Source: an uncultured Selenomonadaceae bacterium (lineage in GTDB: Bacteria > Bacillota > Negativicutes > Selenomonadales > Selenomonadaceae). From it: 61,157 nucleotides of DNA. A program made the translations under genes and the position numbers. This document shows, piece after piece, positions 42,009 to 51,607 of the stretch. How positions within the stretch are numbered: the first letter of the stretch is position 1; each line of letters begins with the position of its first letter. The stretch is taken from contig CAJOHI010000001.1 of the NCBI GenBank assembly GCA_905234365.1, forward strand, positions 1-61,157. The letters run 5' to 3'. The notes below the pieces were generated by a model. The model had not been told where the DNA came from. It did no database searches and worked only from the letters and a program-made list of their open reading frames with translations.

Positions 42009-42758
42009 ATGGCAAATTCGTTAAATACAATAACCGTTGACGGCGTAACTTATGATGCTGAACAATATGCAAAAGATCATGCTACCAGTAAAAGAGGCGA
42101 TGAACTCGGCAAGGACGCTTTTTTACAGCTTTTAGTTGCACAAATGAAATATCAAGACCCATTAGATCCGCAAGATAACAGCGAGTACATTGCAGAACTT
42201 GCAAACTTTTCTTCGCTTGAGCAGATGACTAACGTAGCTTCTAACCTTGAAAGCCTTTCTACAATCGTCAATAATATTGATACTTCGGTTTTAGTTGGTC
42301 AGCTGAGTTCAATGATTGGCAAGGCGATTAATTGGGACGAAGAAATCACAATTCCGACTGCTGACGGCAAGTCTACAACGCGACATGAAACTTTAGCCGG
42401 AATGGTTCAAGGTATTACAATGGCAGACGGTATCCCAAGAGTTATTGCTAATGTCAATGGCGATGTTTACACGATAGAAATTTCTGATATCACTAAAGTT
42501 TTTGAGGTTTACGAACAGAAAGACGAAACGAGCATCAACGAAGAAAATTCATCTTCAACTTATACTACTGCCACCTCAACAACAGCAAGTTCAGCTCCTA
42601 CATTAGCAAGTTCTAGATCAAATCCTGAACCTACGGTAATGGGTACGTTTACAAATCCTTATTCAAGAATTGATACTTCCGTACAAACCTCAGCAGTAAA
42701 TAATAATTCAATCCCAAAAAGCAATCCTAGTGTTATGGGACCTTTCACTTATATTTAA
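42009..42758 (+). CDS. flgD: Flagellar hook assembly protein FlgD
   Basis: LGKDAFLQLLVAQMKYQDPLDPQDNSEYIAELANFSSLEQM; SD GGAGGA before ATG 42009. Confidence 0.93.
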   Translation: MANSLNTITVDGVTYDAEQYAKDHATSKRGDELGKDAFLQLLVAQMKYQDPLDPQDNSEYIAELANFSSLEQMTNVASNLESLSTIVNNIDTSVLVGQLSSMIGKAINWDEEITIPTADGKSTTRHETLAGMVQGITMADGIPRVIANVNGDVYTIEISDITKVFEVYEQKDETSINEENSSSTYTTATSTTASSAPTLASSRSNPEPTVMGTFTNPYSRIDTSVQTSAVNNNSIPKSNPSVMGPFTYI

Positions 42759-42793
42759 TAAATAGAAATCTTAACAACCGAAATAAAATAAAT

Positions 42794-42831
42794 CCTTCGC
42801 GTTTTGATTTATATCTGCGAAGGAATTTTTT
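42794..42831 (+). terminator. Rho-independent terminator downstream of flgD
   Basis: CCTTCGC ... GCGAAGG AATTTTTTT. Confidence 0.85.
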
Positions 42832-42840
42832 TGTAAATTT

Positions 42841-44010
42841 TTACGCAAAAAAGACAGTTAAAACACTTTGCGCTATTGATATAACAGGTTCAGCCAAACC
42901 GACAAGCGTTGACGATATACTAAAACCTTTGTCGACGGATTCATCTGCAATGAGCGGTACAGTTGCCAAAACTTTTCCGCTATATTTTAATTCTGCATTA
43001 CCGATAATTTGACCTTCTTTAATCGACGCAGTGACAATTTTCGGCAAGTTATAACTGACTTTTAGCATTTTGGAATCTTCATTTTCTAGCAGTGGAAAAT
43101 TTAAATCTTCACGCGGTCTGACATGAATTAAGGCATTTTTTCCGTCTCTAACAAAAACGACTTTTTCAATTCGGTCCCGATTAATGCTTCTTGTCATTTT
43201 AACAACGCTGAAACCATAATCAAGTAATTTTGCAGCGTCTTTAAAACGAGTATCATTATCTGGAGAGTGCATAACCACAGCGATTAACTCGGTGTTTCCT
43301 CTGACTGCCGAAGCAGCAAGACAACCTCCAGCAGCTCTTGTCCAGCCGGTTTTAATACCGTTTGCACCGTCGTAAACGCCAATCAAATCGTTTGTTGTCT
43401 CAGCTTCGCTCCATTTGTCCGCCGGTGACTGCCAATGTATAATTGCTTTTTTCATTGATACGATATCACGAAAATCAGGAACACTCATACCATACATCGC
43501 AATTCTTGACATATCTCGTGCCGTCGAATAATGATTGTCATTCGACAGACCGTTTGGATTTGCAAAATGAGTATTTGTACAACCTAACTCGTATGCCTTA
43601 TCGTTCATCATTGCGGCAAAATCAGCAATATTTCCGGCTATGGATTGAGCAATGGCAATAGCGGCGCCGTTATCAGAAACTAACATCATTCCAAGCATTA
43701 ATTCTTCCGCTCTAATTACGTCGCCTGGTGTCCAATAAAAATTATTGTCTTCGGCATAAGCGGCTGTCTCACTGATTGGAACTAAAGTCCGTTTTGTCAA
43801 ATTTTCCAAACCTAAAATGCAAGTCATCATCTTGGTCATGCTTGCCGGTGGTCTTACTTCGTCAGCGTTTTTTTCGTAAATAACGCGACCGGTAGTAGCT
43901 TCAATCAATATTGCTGAATCCGCTTGTATAATCGGTTTTTCTGCAGCCTCTGTAATGATTGATATATTTAGCAGCAGCATTATCATAATTATAATTCGCA
44001 AAATGTTCAC
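42841..44010 (-). CDS. D-alanyl-D-alanine carboxypeptidase (DacA/DacF-like)
   Basis: PPASMTKMMT (SxxK), SDNGAAIA (SxN), IKTGWTRAAGG (KTG). Confidence 0.94.
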   Translation of the reverse strand: MNILRIIIMIMLLLNISIITEAAEKPIIQADSAILIEATTGRVIYEKNADEVRPPASMTKMMTCILGLENLTKRTLVPISETAAYAEDNNFYWTPGDVIRAEELMLGMMLVSDNGAAIAIAQSIAGNIADFAAMMNDKAYELGCTNTHFANPNGLSNDNHYSTARDMSRIAMYGMSVPDFRDIVSMKKAIIHWQSPADKWSEAETTNDLIGVYDGANGIKTGWTRAAGGCLAASAVRGNTELIAVVMHSPDNDTRFKDAAKLLDYGFSVVKMTRSINRDRIEKVVFVRDGKNALIHVRPREDLNFPLLENEDSKMLKVSYNLPKIVTASIKEGQIIGNAELKYSGKVLATVPLIADESVDKGFSISSTLVGLAEPVISIAQSVLTVFFA

Positions 44011-44011
44011 C

Positions 44012-44410
44012 TCAAATTGATTTTAGATTTTTTATCAAACTGTCACCCCAATCACAAAGGCTATCAAGAATTGGAATGAGCGATTTGCCGCGATCGGAGA
44101 GAGAATATTCAACTTTTGGCGGCATTTGTTGATATTCCTTGCGATTGACCAAACCATCAGCTTCGAGTTCTCTTAGAGCACTTGTCAGCATTTTGTATGA
44201 CATGTCACCGCCGAGATATTTTTTTATTGCATTATATCGAACAACTTTATATTCCATTAAAGCGTATAGGATAGGCACTTTATATTTGCCCTTAACAAGC
44301 GACCAGGCATAATAAAAACCTGTATTTTTAAAATCCTCATTGTTGATACATTGCTGCAAAAAAGTCACGCTCCTATTCTTACAATAAAGTGCGTTCTTGA
44401 TAAGAATCAT
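44012..44410 (-). CDS. HxlR-type winged-helix transcriptional regulator
   Basis: SLVKGKYKVPILYALMEYKVVRYNAIKKYLGGDMSYKMLTSALRELEADGLVNRKEY; start uncertain. Confidence 0.85.
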   Translation of the reverse strand: MILIKNALYCKNRSVTFLQQCINNEDFKNTGFYYAWSLVKGKYKVPILYALMEYKVVRYNAIKKYLGGDMSYKMLTSALRELEADGLVNRKEYQQMPPKVEYSLSDRGKSLIPILDSLCDWGDSLIKNLKSI

Positions 44411-44464
44411 AATTGTGATATTATTATATTGCGTATGTTAAAACTTGTCAAAGGAGACTTAAAA

Positions 44465-45025
44465 TTGAACAAGAAAATTTTAATTTTGAATGGCAGTCCG
44501 CGAGTAAAAGGTAATACTTCTGCGCTAGTTAATGAATTTACACGTGGTGCTGAAGAAGTCGGCTGTGAAGTTACAACATTTCAACTTGACAAAATGAACA
44601 TTCATGGCTGCAAAGGCTGTTTTGGCGGCGGCAAAAATTTTGACCACCCTTGTGTTCAGCGAGACGACATGGATAAAATTTATCCGGTTTATCGCGAAGC
44701 TGACATCGTTGTTTTAGCGACACCGCTTTATTATTGGAATTTCAGCGGACAACTTCGCACGGCTTTTGACAGACTCTTTGCCGTTGCCGAATGTGATCCA
44801 AATTATCGCAATCCAAAAAAAGAAGCCGTCTTATTGATGGCGGCTGAAGGTTATGGTTTTGATGATGCGCTGCAATATTATCAGAATCTGATGAAACATC
44901 TCAACTGGAAAGATTGCGGTCATGTTCTTGCAGGCGGTGTCATGAAAGTTGGCGACATTAAAAATCACAAAGAACTCAATCAGGCTTACGAGCTTGGCAA
45001 AAAAATTGGCGGAAACAGTCTTTGA
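44465..45025 (+). CDS. NADPH-dependent FMN reductase / iron-sulfur flavoprotein family
   Basis: KILILNGSPRVKGNTSALVNEF, GCKGCFGGGKNFDHPCVQRDDM, ATPLYYWNFSGQLRTAFDR; TTG start after AAGGAG. Confidence 0.9.
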   Translation: MNKKILILNGSPRVKGNTSALVNEFTRGAEEVGCEVTTFQLDKMNIHGCKGCFGGGKNFDHPCVQRDDMDKIYPVYREADIVVLATPLYYWNFSGQLRTAFDRLFAVAECDPNYRNPKKEAVLLMAAEGYGFDDALQYYQNLMKHLNWKDCGHVLAGGVMKVGDIKNHKELNQAYELGKKIGGNSL

Positions 45026-45115
45026 AGGGAAATTTCTTCATATATCAGCAGGTATTTTTATCTTGCTGGATATGTGATTAAATCAATAAAATACAGATTT
45101 TAAGGAGGAATTTTT

Positions 45116-45454
45116 GTGAAAAACATTTCTATTAAAGATTATGAGGAAATTAGAAAAGTTGCCCAACTTTACATCGACGGTGGCAACAAGGGCAGTGAAA
45201 TTATGAAACCTGCTTTTCACAAAAATGCAACAATTAATGGCGATCCGATTCAAACACTTTTTGACGCAGTTGATAAGGCAGGCAAAGGTAATTCGACGGC
45301 TATCGTTGATGTGCTTGATGTCGTCAATGATGTTGCAGTAATTCGTATCACTATGGAAGATTGGCATGGTGAAGACTTCGTTGATTTTCACCTGATCAAG
45401 AAGGACGCTGACGGCTGGAAAATCATTGCAAAAGTTTTTACCCAAACGAATTAA
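45116..45454 (+). CDS. NTF2-like/SnoaL-like protein (putative lumazine-binding family)
   Basis: ISIKDYEEIRKVAQLYIDGGNKGSEIMKPAFHKNATING; AAGGAGG SD. Confidence 0.75.
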   Translation: MKNISIKDYEEIRKVAQLYIDGGNKGSEIMKPAFHKNATINGDPIQTLFDAVDKAGKGNSTAIVDVLDVVNDVAVIRITMEDWHGEDFVDFHLIKKDADGWKIIAKVFTQTN

Positions 45455-46344
45455 ATTTTTGACATAAATAAATCTTTAAATAATGATATAAGATTTAAGC
45501 AGCTCGCTGACAACGTTTGATTTTTCAACCAGGCTACGACGGTATGAGTTGTTATTTCCGGCTCAATCAACCGCTTGTAAATTAAATTTCCGTCCGTGAG
45601 TAAAGTTTTTGACGACATTGGAACCATTGATATACCTAAATTCATTTTCACCATGAGTAAATTTTGTACTATGCTGTCCGAAACACAAGTTATTTTAGGT
45701 TCAAAGCCAAGTCGGCGGCAATGAGTGATAAAAATTGACTTCCAACGCAGTGGTATAATCAACGGCTGATCCGCCAATTCAATAAATTTTACTTCGTCCT
45801 TAGCTTCTCCGCAAGCGTTTTGTTGATTCATGACCATTACCAGCGGTTCGTTTGGCAATACAAGTGATTCATAAATCATGTTGTCGACTTGTGTTCTCGT
45901 AATTGCTATTTCGATTAATCGAGTGTCGAGTAACTCTAAAATTCTTGCACCTTCACCTTCCCAAATTTCAAATGTAACACTTGGATATTTTTCATGAAAA
46001 GCGTTTATAAGTTCCGGCAAAATCATTGCACCAGATGAAATTATGGTACCGAGTTTTATAGAACCCTTTTCGCCTGAGCCAATTTCTGCAACCTCTCTAA
46101 TGGTTCCGTCAATCATTCCGATAATTTTTTCAACACGATTATAAAATATTCGTCCGGCTTCCGTAAGGCGAATACGTCTTGAACCTCTCTCGAAAAGTGT
46201 AACTTTTAAAATTTCTTCAAGTCTTTTCATTTGCCGCGAAAGCGCTGGTTGTGCAACGTCTAATCTCTGTGCGGCATGACTTATATTGCCTTCTTCTACA
46301 ATCGCGTAAAATGCACGCATGTCCTTAATGCCTATGCTGCTCAT
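45451..46344 (-). CDS. LysR family transcriptional regulator
   Basis: MRAFYAIVEEGNISHAAQRLDVAQPALSRQMKRLEEILKVTLFERGSRRIRLTEAG. Confidence 0.94.
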   Translation of the reverse strand: MSSIGIKDMRAFYAIVEEGNISHAAQRLDVAQPALSRQMKRLEEILKVTLFERGSRRIRLTEAGRIFYNRVEKIIGMIDGTIREVAEIGSGEKGSIKLGTIISSGAMILPELINAFHEKYPSVTFEIWEGEGARILELLDTRLIEIAITRTQVDNMIYESLVLPNEPLVMVMNQQNACGEAKDEVKFIELADQPLIIPLRWKSIFITHCRRLGFEPKITCVSDSIVQNLLMVKMNLGISMVPMSSKTLLTDGNLIYKRLIEPEITTHTVVAWLKNQTLSASCLNLISLFKDLFMSKI

Positions 46345-46438
46345 CAATATCTCATCTCCATTAAAGCAATACACATTTCAAAATATTTTGTATATTATAT
46401 CACATTCAACAATAAAATACTTAAAAATTTTCAACAAT

Positions 46439-46482
46439 CAAAAACACCGGCGCCGAATCACTATCAACGTCGATGTTTTTTT
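46439..46482. terminator. Terminator hairpin downstream of eno (probably bidirectional)
   Basis: AACACCG ... CGATGTT with A-run/T-run flanks (one G-T wobble). Confidence 0.6.
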
Positions 46483-46555
46483 ATTCAATTCAGCCAACTG
46501 CTTTGACTAAATTATTTTTTTAATTTTTATTTATGCTGCCTTGAGAAATTTTATA

Positions 46556-47962
<1,407 letters not shown>

Positions 47963-47977
47963 TCATTCAATGATTTA

Positions 47978-48005
47978 ATTATAGCAGGTCTTTTATAAAT
48001 TGCAA
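47978..48005 (-). promoter_or_regulatory. eno promoter
   Basis: Minus strand TTGCAA (48000-48005)-N16-TATAAT (47978-47983). Confidence 0.65.
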
Positions 48006-48151
48006 GTAATTTTCTAAAAATTTTCAAAAAATTTTATTGGCAGATTTTCACAGAACTGATTGACCTTCGGCTGAAAATGCACCAATGCTGAGACGATTTA
48101 TTTTTAATCGATAAAGAATCCAAAATCAGTTAAAGATCGTTATAATTGACA

Positions 48152-48181
48152 ATAAAAAACGCTGTACTTAATCAGCAGCGC
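48152..48181 (-). terminator. Candidate terminator of the antisense transcript
   Basis: Minus strand CGCTG CTGATTAAGTA CAGCG TTTTTT (5-bp stem plus T-run). Confidence 0.5.
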
Positions 48182-48217
48182 ATGTATAATATTTTGACAC
48201 CTTAAGAACGACAGGCG

Positions 48218-48250
48218 GTTTCAATCCAAGCCCCAGAAATGGGGTGAGAT
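48218..48250 (-). repeat. Solo type I-C-like CRISPR repeat
   Basis: Plus strand GTTTCAATCCAAGCCCCAGAAATGGGGTGAGAT: I-C-style GTTTCAATCC flank and CCCC/GGGG hairpin; single copy in the window. Confidence 0.5.
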
Positions 48251-48251
48251 T

Positions 48252-48323
48252 ATGAGCAAATTCTTCTTTATGATCGTTGTGATCATCATCGTACTCCTGC
48301 TCACTAGTGGAAATGTCGCCTAG
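48252..48323 (+). CDS. 23-aa hydrophobic mini-protein, candidate type I-like toxin
   Basis: ATG AGC AAA TTC ... GTC GCC TAG = MSKFFFMIVVIIIVLLLTSGNVA; SD GGGGTGAG 3 nt before ATG. Confidence 0.55.
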   Translation: MSKFFFMIVVIIIVLLLTSGNVA

Positions 48324-48406
48324 TCCCAATCTAGACGGTAACAGCTAGTTTAACTAAAACCAAGAAACTCAACGACGGGGCTGAAATCGTTTGTCACGGT
48401 GTCCGG

Positions 48407-48440
48407 AACGCTCTGCCAATCACAACAGAGCGTTTTGTTA
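48407..48440 (+). terminator. Rho-independent terminator of the mini-ORF transcript
   Basis: AACGCTCTG CCAATCACAA CAGAGCGTT TTGTT, perfect 9-bp stem. Confidence 0.75.
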
Positions 48441-48445
48441 TATCT

Positions 48446-48474
48446 ATTATATAATTCATATTGAGAATTTGCAA
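48446..48474 (-). promoter_or_regulatory. Promoter of the predicted antisense RNA
   Basis: Minus strand TTGCAA (48469-48474)-N17-TATAAT (48446-48451). Confidence 0.6.
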
Positions 48475-48492
48475 GAAAAAATTTAAAAAAAC

Positions 48493-49413
48493 TTACTTAT
48501 TATTTTGCTCTAAAATTTCGCGACCACCGATATTGAGCAAAATATTTGCCAGTTCTTCGCCTAAAAATTCAGCGTTGTTTATATCGCCAGCAATTTTATC
48601 ACGAACAAATATTTGGCCGTCAAGTGAGGCAATTATCGCTTCGACGGTAATTTTTTTGCCTTCAACGTTTCCATAAACGCCAATCGGCACTTGGCAGCCA
48701 CCTTCAACTATTCGTAAAAAAGCACGTTCAGCGGAAGTTGCAGCATGAGTTTCAAAGTCGTTCAAAAAATTTAATAGCTGTTCTAAATCGTTGTTGCCTT
48801 TGAGAATTTCAATCGCAAGCGCACCTTGACCAACTGCAGGCAAAATTGTTGAAGTCGGCAAAATTTCAGCAATTCGATTTTCATATCCCAATCGCTTCAA
48901 TCCTGCTGCCGCTAAAATAATTGCGTCAAAATTACCTGCGTCCAGCTTCTTTAAGCGCGTATCAACATTACCTCGTAAATTTTCAATTCTTAAATCTTTT
49001 CTGATTGCCAAAATTTGAGCACAGCGCCTAAGACTTGAAGTCCCAATTTTTGCATTGAGAGGCAATTTTTTTAACGAATCATATTTATTACTGACAAAGG
49101 CATCAAATGGAATTTCACGTTTAGTAATGGCAGCAATTTTAAAATTATCCGGTAATTGAGCCGGAACATCTTTTAACGAATGAACTGCCAAATCAATTTT
49201 GCCTTGCGACATTTGTAATTCAAGTTCCTTAGTAAATAAACCTTTGCCGCCAATTTTTGAAAGTGGCGAATCCAAAATTTTATCGCCTTTAGTCGTCACA
49301 TGAATTAACTCAACGTCAATCGACGGATATTTTTTTCGCAGTTCTGAGGCAATGAAATTTGCCTGCCAAAGTGCTAATTTGCTACTTCGTGTACCAATCC
49401 TAATTTTTTGCAT
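48493..49413 (-). CDS. hemC: Hydroxymethylbilane synthase (porphobilinogen deaminase)
   Basis: KIRIGTRSSKLALWQANFI, HSLKDVPAQLP, GTSSLRRCAQI, RAFLRIVEGGCQVPIG. Confidence 0.96.
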   Translation of the reverse strand: MQKIRIGTRSSKLALWQANFIASELRKKYPSIDVELIHVTTKGDKILDSPLSKIGGKGLFTKELELQMSQGKIDLAVHSLKDVPAQLPDNFKIAAITKREIPFDAFVSNKYDSLKKLPLNAKIGTSSLRRCAQILAIRKDLRIENLRGNVDTRLKKLDAGNFDAIILAAAGLKRLGYENRIAEILPTSTILPAVGQGALAIEILKGNNDLEQLLNFLNDFETHAATSAERAFLRIVEGGCQVPIGVYGNVEGKKITVEAIIASLDGQIFVRDKIAGDINNAEFLGEELANILLNIGGREILEQNNK

Positions 49414-49428
49414 ATGTCAATTCGTCTC

Positions 49429-50808
49429 CTATGAATTAATTTTATAATCTTCGGCATGATTACGCCTAAGATTGCGCCGTGTTATGAAAAATGATATTGC
49501 TAGTGGAACACAGGCACCAATCCAGGCAAGCGGAGCCGCCATACAGGCACCAGCATAATCAAACATGTCAACTAAAACCAGTGCAGCAAAAATTCGCATA
49601 ATTAGTTCCATAACTCCGGCAACAGTCGGAACAAAACTTTGACCTAAACCTTGCAAAGTAAATCTAAAGATAAATAAGAGCGATAAAATCCAATAACAAC
49701 CACCGTTAATTATAAAAAATTGCTGACCATACTCGATGATCTTTTCCTGTCCGTCACCAACGAACAAATACATAACGTCTGTACCGAAAATAACAAGCAG
49801 TACGGCTATAACAATGCTGAATGAGCAGGACATATAAACGCATTTTTTGACACCTTCGGCAATTCTTGTAAATTTTCGAGCGCCGTAATTTTGTGCCGTG
49901 TAAGCCGCCATTGCTACACCGAAAGACATCATAGGCATGACGGCAATTCCGTCAACTCTCATTGCAGCAGAAGTAGCCGCAACGGCAATAGGTCCAAGTC
50001 CGTTTAGTGCACTTTGCAGAACAACGGCACCAATCGCAATTATTGAGGATTGAAAACCCATAGGGAAGCCGATTCTGATATGTTCCCAGAGAATTTTTTT
50101 ATCAAAAGTCCAATCTTCGCGATGAGTGTGCAAAATAGGTACTCTTTTTTTGATATAAATAAAGCAAATTATATTACCAATAGTCAAAGAGACTATCGTC
50201 GCAAGTGCTGCGCCTGGTATTCCGCCGTCGAGGATAATTATTGCAATCGGTTCCAATACAATATTAATGCTCAAAGTTGCCGCTTGAATTACCGTCGGCA
50301 TTTTGCTGTCACCTAGCGCACGAATCAAATTTGTCTGCATTTGAATTATTACAAACATTATCATTCCGCCGTAGATGATTGAAATGAACGAATAGGCACC
50401 TTCGATTATTTCCGGCGGTGTATCCATAAATATCAACATGTCTCGACAAAAAGTTACACCTATAATCGTCAGCACAATCGCCGAAAAAATTGCAATAATT
50501 GTGCATGCAACAACACTTTTACGAATACCGGATTCATCTTTTGCGCCAAATCGTTGACCGGTATAAATTGATAAGCCGCTGGTTAAACCCATGACAAAAC
50601 CGAGCATTAAAAACATCAAAGAACCTGTACAGCCGACTGCAGCAAGTGCATTAACGCCTAAAAACCGACCGACTATCAACGTATCAACGAATCCGTAAAG
50701 CTGCTGAAAAATATTTCCGGCAATCAATGGCAGCGTAAAGAAAAATATTAATTTAGTCGGTTCTCCTTCGGTTAAATCCTTTACCGCACCGTTTTTTACT
50801 TTTGACAT
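49429..50808 (-). CDS. MATE family efflux transporter
   Basis: LIAGNIFQQLYGFVDTLIVGRFLGVNALAAVG. Confidence 0.94.
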   Translation of the reverse strand: MSKVKNGAVKDLTEGEPTKLIFFFTLPLIAGNIFQQLYGFVDTLIVGRFLGVNALAAVGCTGSLMFLMLGFVMGLTSGLSIYTGQRFGAKDESGIRKSVVACTIIAIFSAIVLTIIGVTFCRDMLIFMDTPPEIIEGAYSFISIIYGGMIMFVIIQMQTNLIRALGDSKMPTVIQAATLSINIVLEPIAIIILDGGIPGAALATIVSLTIGNIICFIYIKKRVPILHTHREDWTFDKKILWEHIRIGFPMGFQSSIIAIGAVVLQSALNGLGPIAVAATSAAMRVDGIAVMPMMSFGVAMAAYTAQNYGARKFTRIAEGVKKCVYMSCSFSIVIAVLLVIFGTDVMYLFVGDGQEKIIEYGQQFFIINGGCYWILSLLFIFRFTLQGLGQSFVPTVAGVMELIMRIFAALVLVDMFDYAGACMAAPLAWIGACVPLAISFFITRRNLRRNHAEDYKINS

Positions 50809-50953
50809 AATTACCTCTCGCATTAAAAAACTGAAACATTATAATATATATCTTAATAAAAATTTTTTGTCAATAATTTATTTTGCTTTATTAATGAATT
50901 TGAGTTATAATATAAATATGAAGATGATTCATTTTTGAGAAGGTGAAAATTTT

Positions 50954-51607
50954 TTGAGTTATCCTATCAATCTCAATGTTGAGGATAAAATTTGCGTCGT
51001 ACTCGGCGGCGGACATGTTGCATTCAGAAAAATTTGCGGATTAATTGAAGCAAACGCAAGGATAATTTTAATTGCGCCTGAGATTTGTTCCGACATAAAA
51101 AACCTCGTCGACATTAATCAAGTTGAATGGCGTCAACAAAATTACTCAAGCGGCTGCATACCTAACGGATTTATTTTTATTGCGGCGACAAATGACGAGG
51201 AAGTTAATAAACTTGCAGCAATGGAAGCGGCGAAAAAAAACATGCTTGTAAACCAGGTTACAAATAAATCTGCAAATTTTACTATTCCGTCAGTGATTCG
51301 TCAAGGCAATTTAACGCTGACAATTTCTACAGAAGGATTATCACCGGCACTTTCAAAATATATTCGCCTGTATCTTGAAAATCAATTTAACGAAAACTTC
51401 GCAATATGGCTTGAGCGGCTGTCAAAAATCAGAGACGAAGTTAAAAATAAAATAAAAACTGTCCAAGAGCGTGAACAGTTTTGGCGAAATGTGATGAGCG
51501 ATGAAAATTTTTTATTGGTACAAAGTGGAGAACTTGATAAAGCAGAGGTGAATATTTGCAATGCACTTAACAGTTATCGGAGTAAATCACAAGACGGCTC
51601 CTATTGA
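50954..51607 (+). CDS. Precorrin-2 dehydrogenase / sirohydrochlorin ferrochelatase-type (CysG N-terminal like)
   Basis: YPINLNVEDKICVVLGGGHVAFRKICGLIEANARIILIAPE, AATNDEEVN; TTG start. Confidence 0.92.
   Translation: MSYPINLNVEDKICVVLGGGHVAFRKICGLIEANARIILIAPEICSDIKNLVDINQVEWRQQNYSSGCIPNGFIFIAATNDEEVNKLAAMEAAKKNMLVNQVTNKSANFTIPSVIRQGNLTLTISTEGLSPALSKYIRLYLENQFNENFAIWLERLSKIRDEVKNKIKTVQEREQFWRNVMSDENFLLVQSGELDKAEVNICNALNSYRSKSQDGSY

Larger units (their letters stand above)
48152..48439 (-). ncRNA. Predicted antisense RNA carrying a CRISPR-repeat-like hairpin
   Basis: Bounded by a TTGCAA-N17-TATAAT promoter and a hairpin/T-run terminator; contains CTCACCCCATTTCTGGGGCTTGGATTGAAAC. Confidence 0.45.
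48191..48440 (+). ncRNA. Predicted short transcript encoding a 23-aa hydrophobic peptide
   Basis: TATAAT at 48185-48190 upstream (weak -35), mini-ORF with strong SD, 9-bp terminator hairpin at 48407-48434. Confidence 0.5.

Noticed and set aside
45083-45445. 120-aa ORF antisense to the NTF2-like gene
   Set aside because: Exact antisense shadow of a gene with good SD and family similarity; no RBS or recognisable domain.
48218-48250. True CRISPR array
   Set aside because: Only one repeat-like unit; no second repeat, regular spacing or cas genes in the window.
48152-48440. Housekeeping RNA (RNase P, tmRNA, 6S, SRP RNA) in the hemC-eno gap
   Set aside because: No signature recalled for these families was found (for example GAGGAAAGUCC, or tRNA-like ends with CCA); sense/antisense layout with a mini-ORF fits better. 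A covariance-model search would be decisive.
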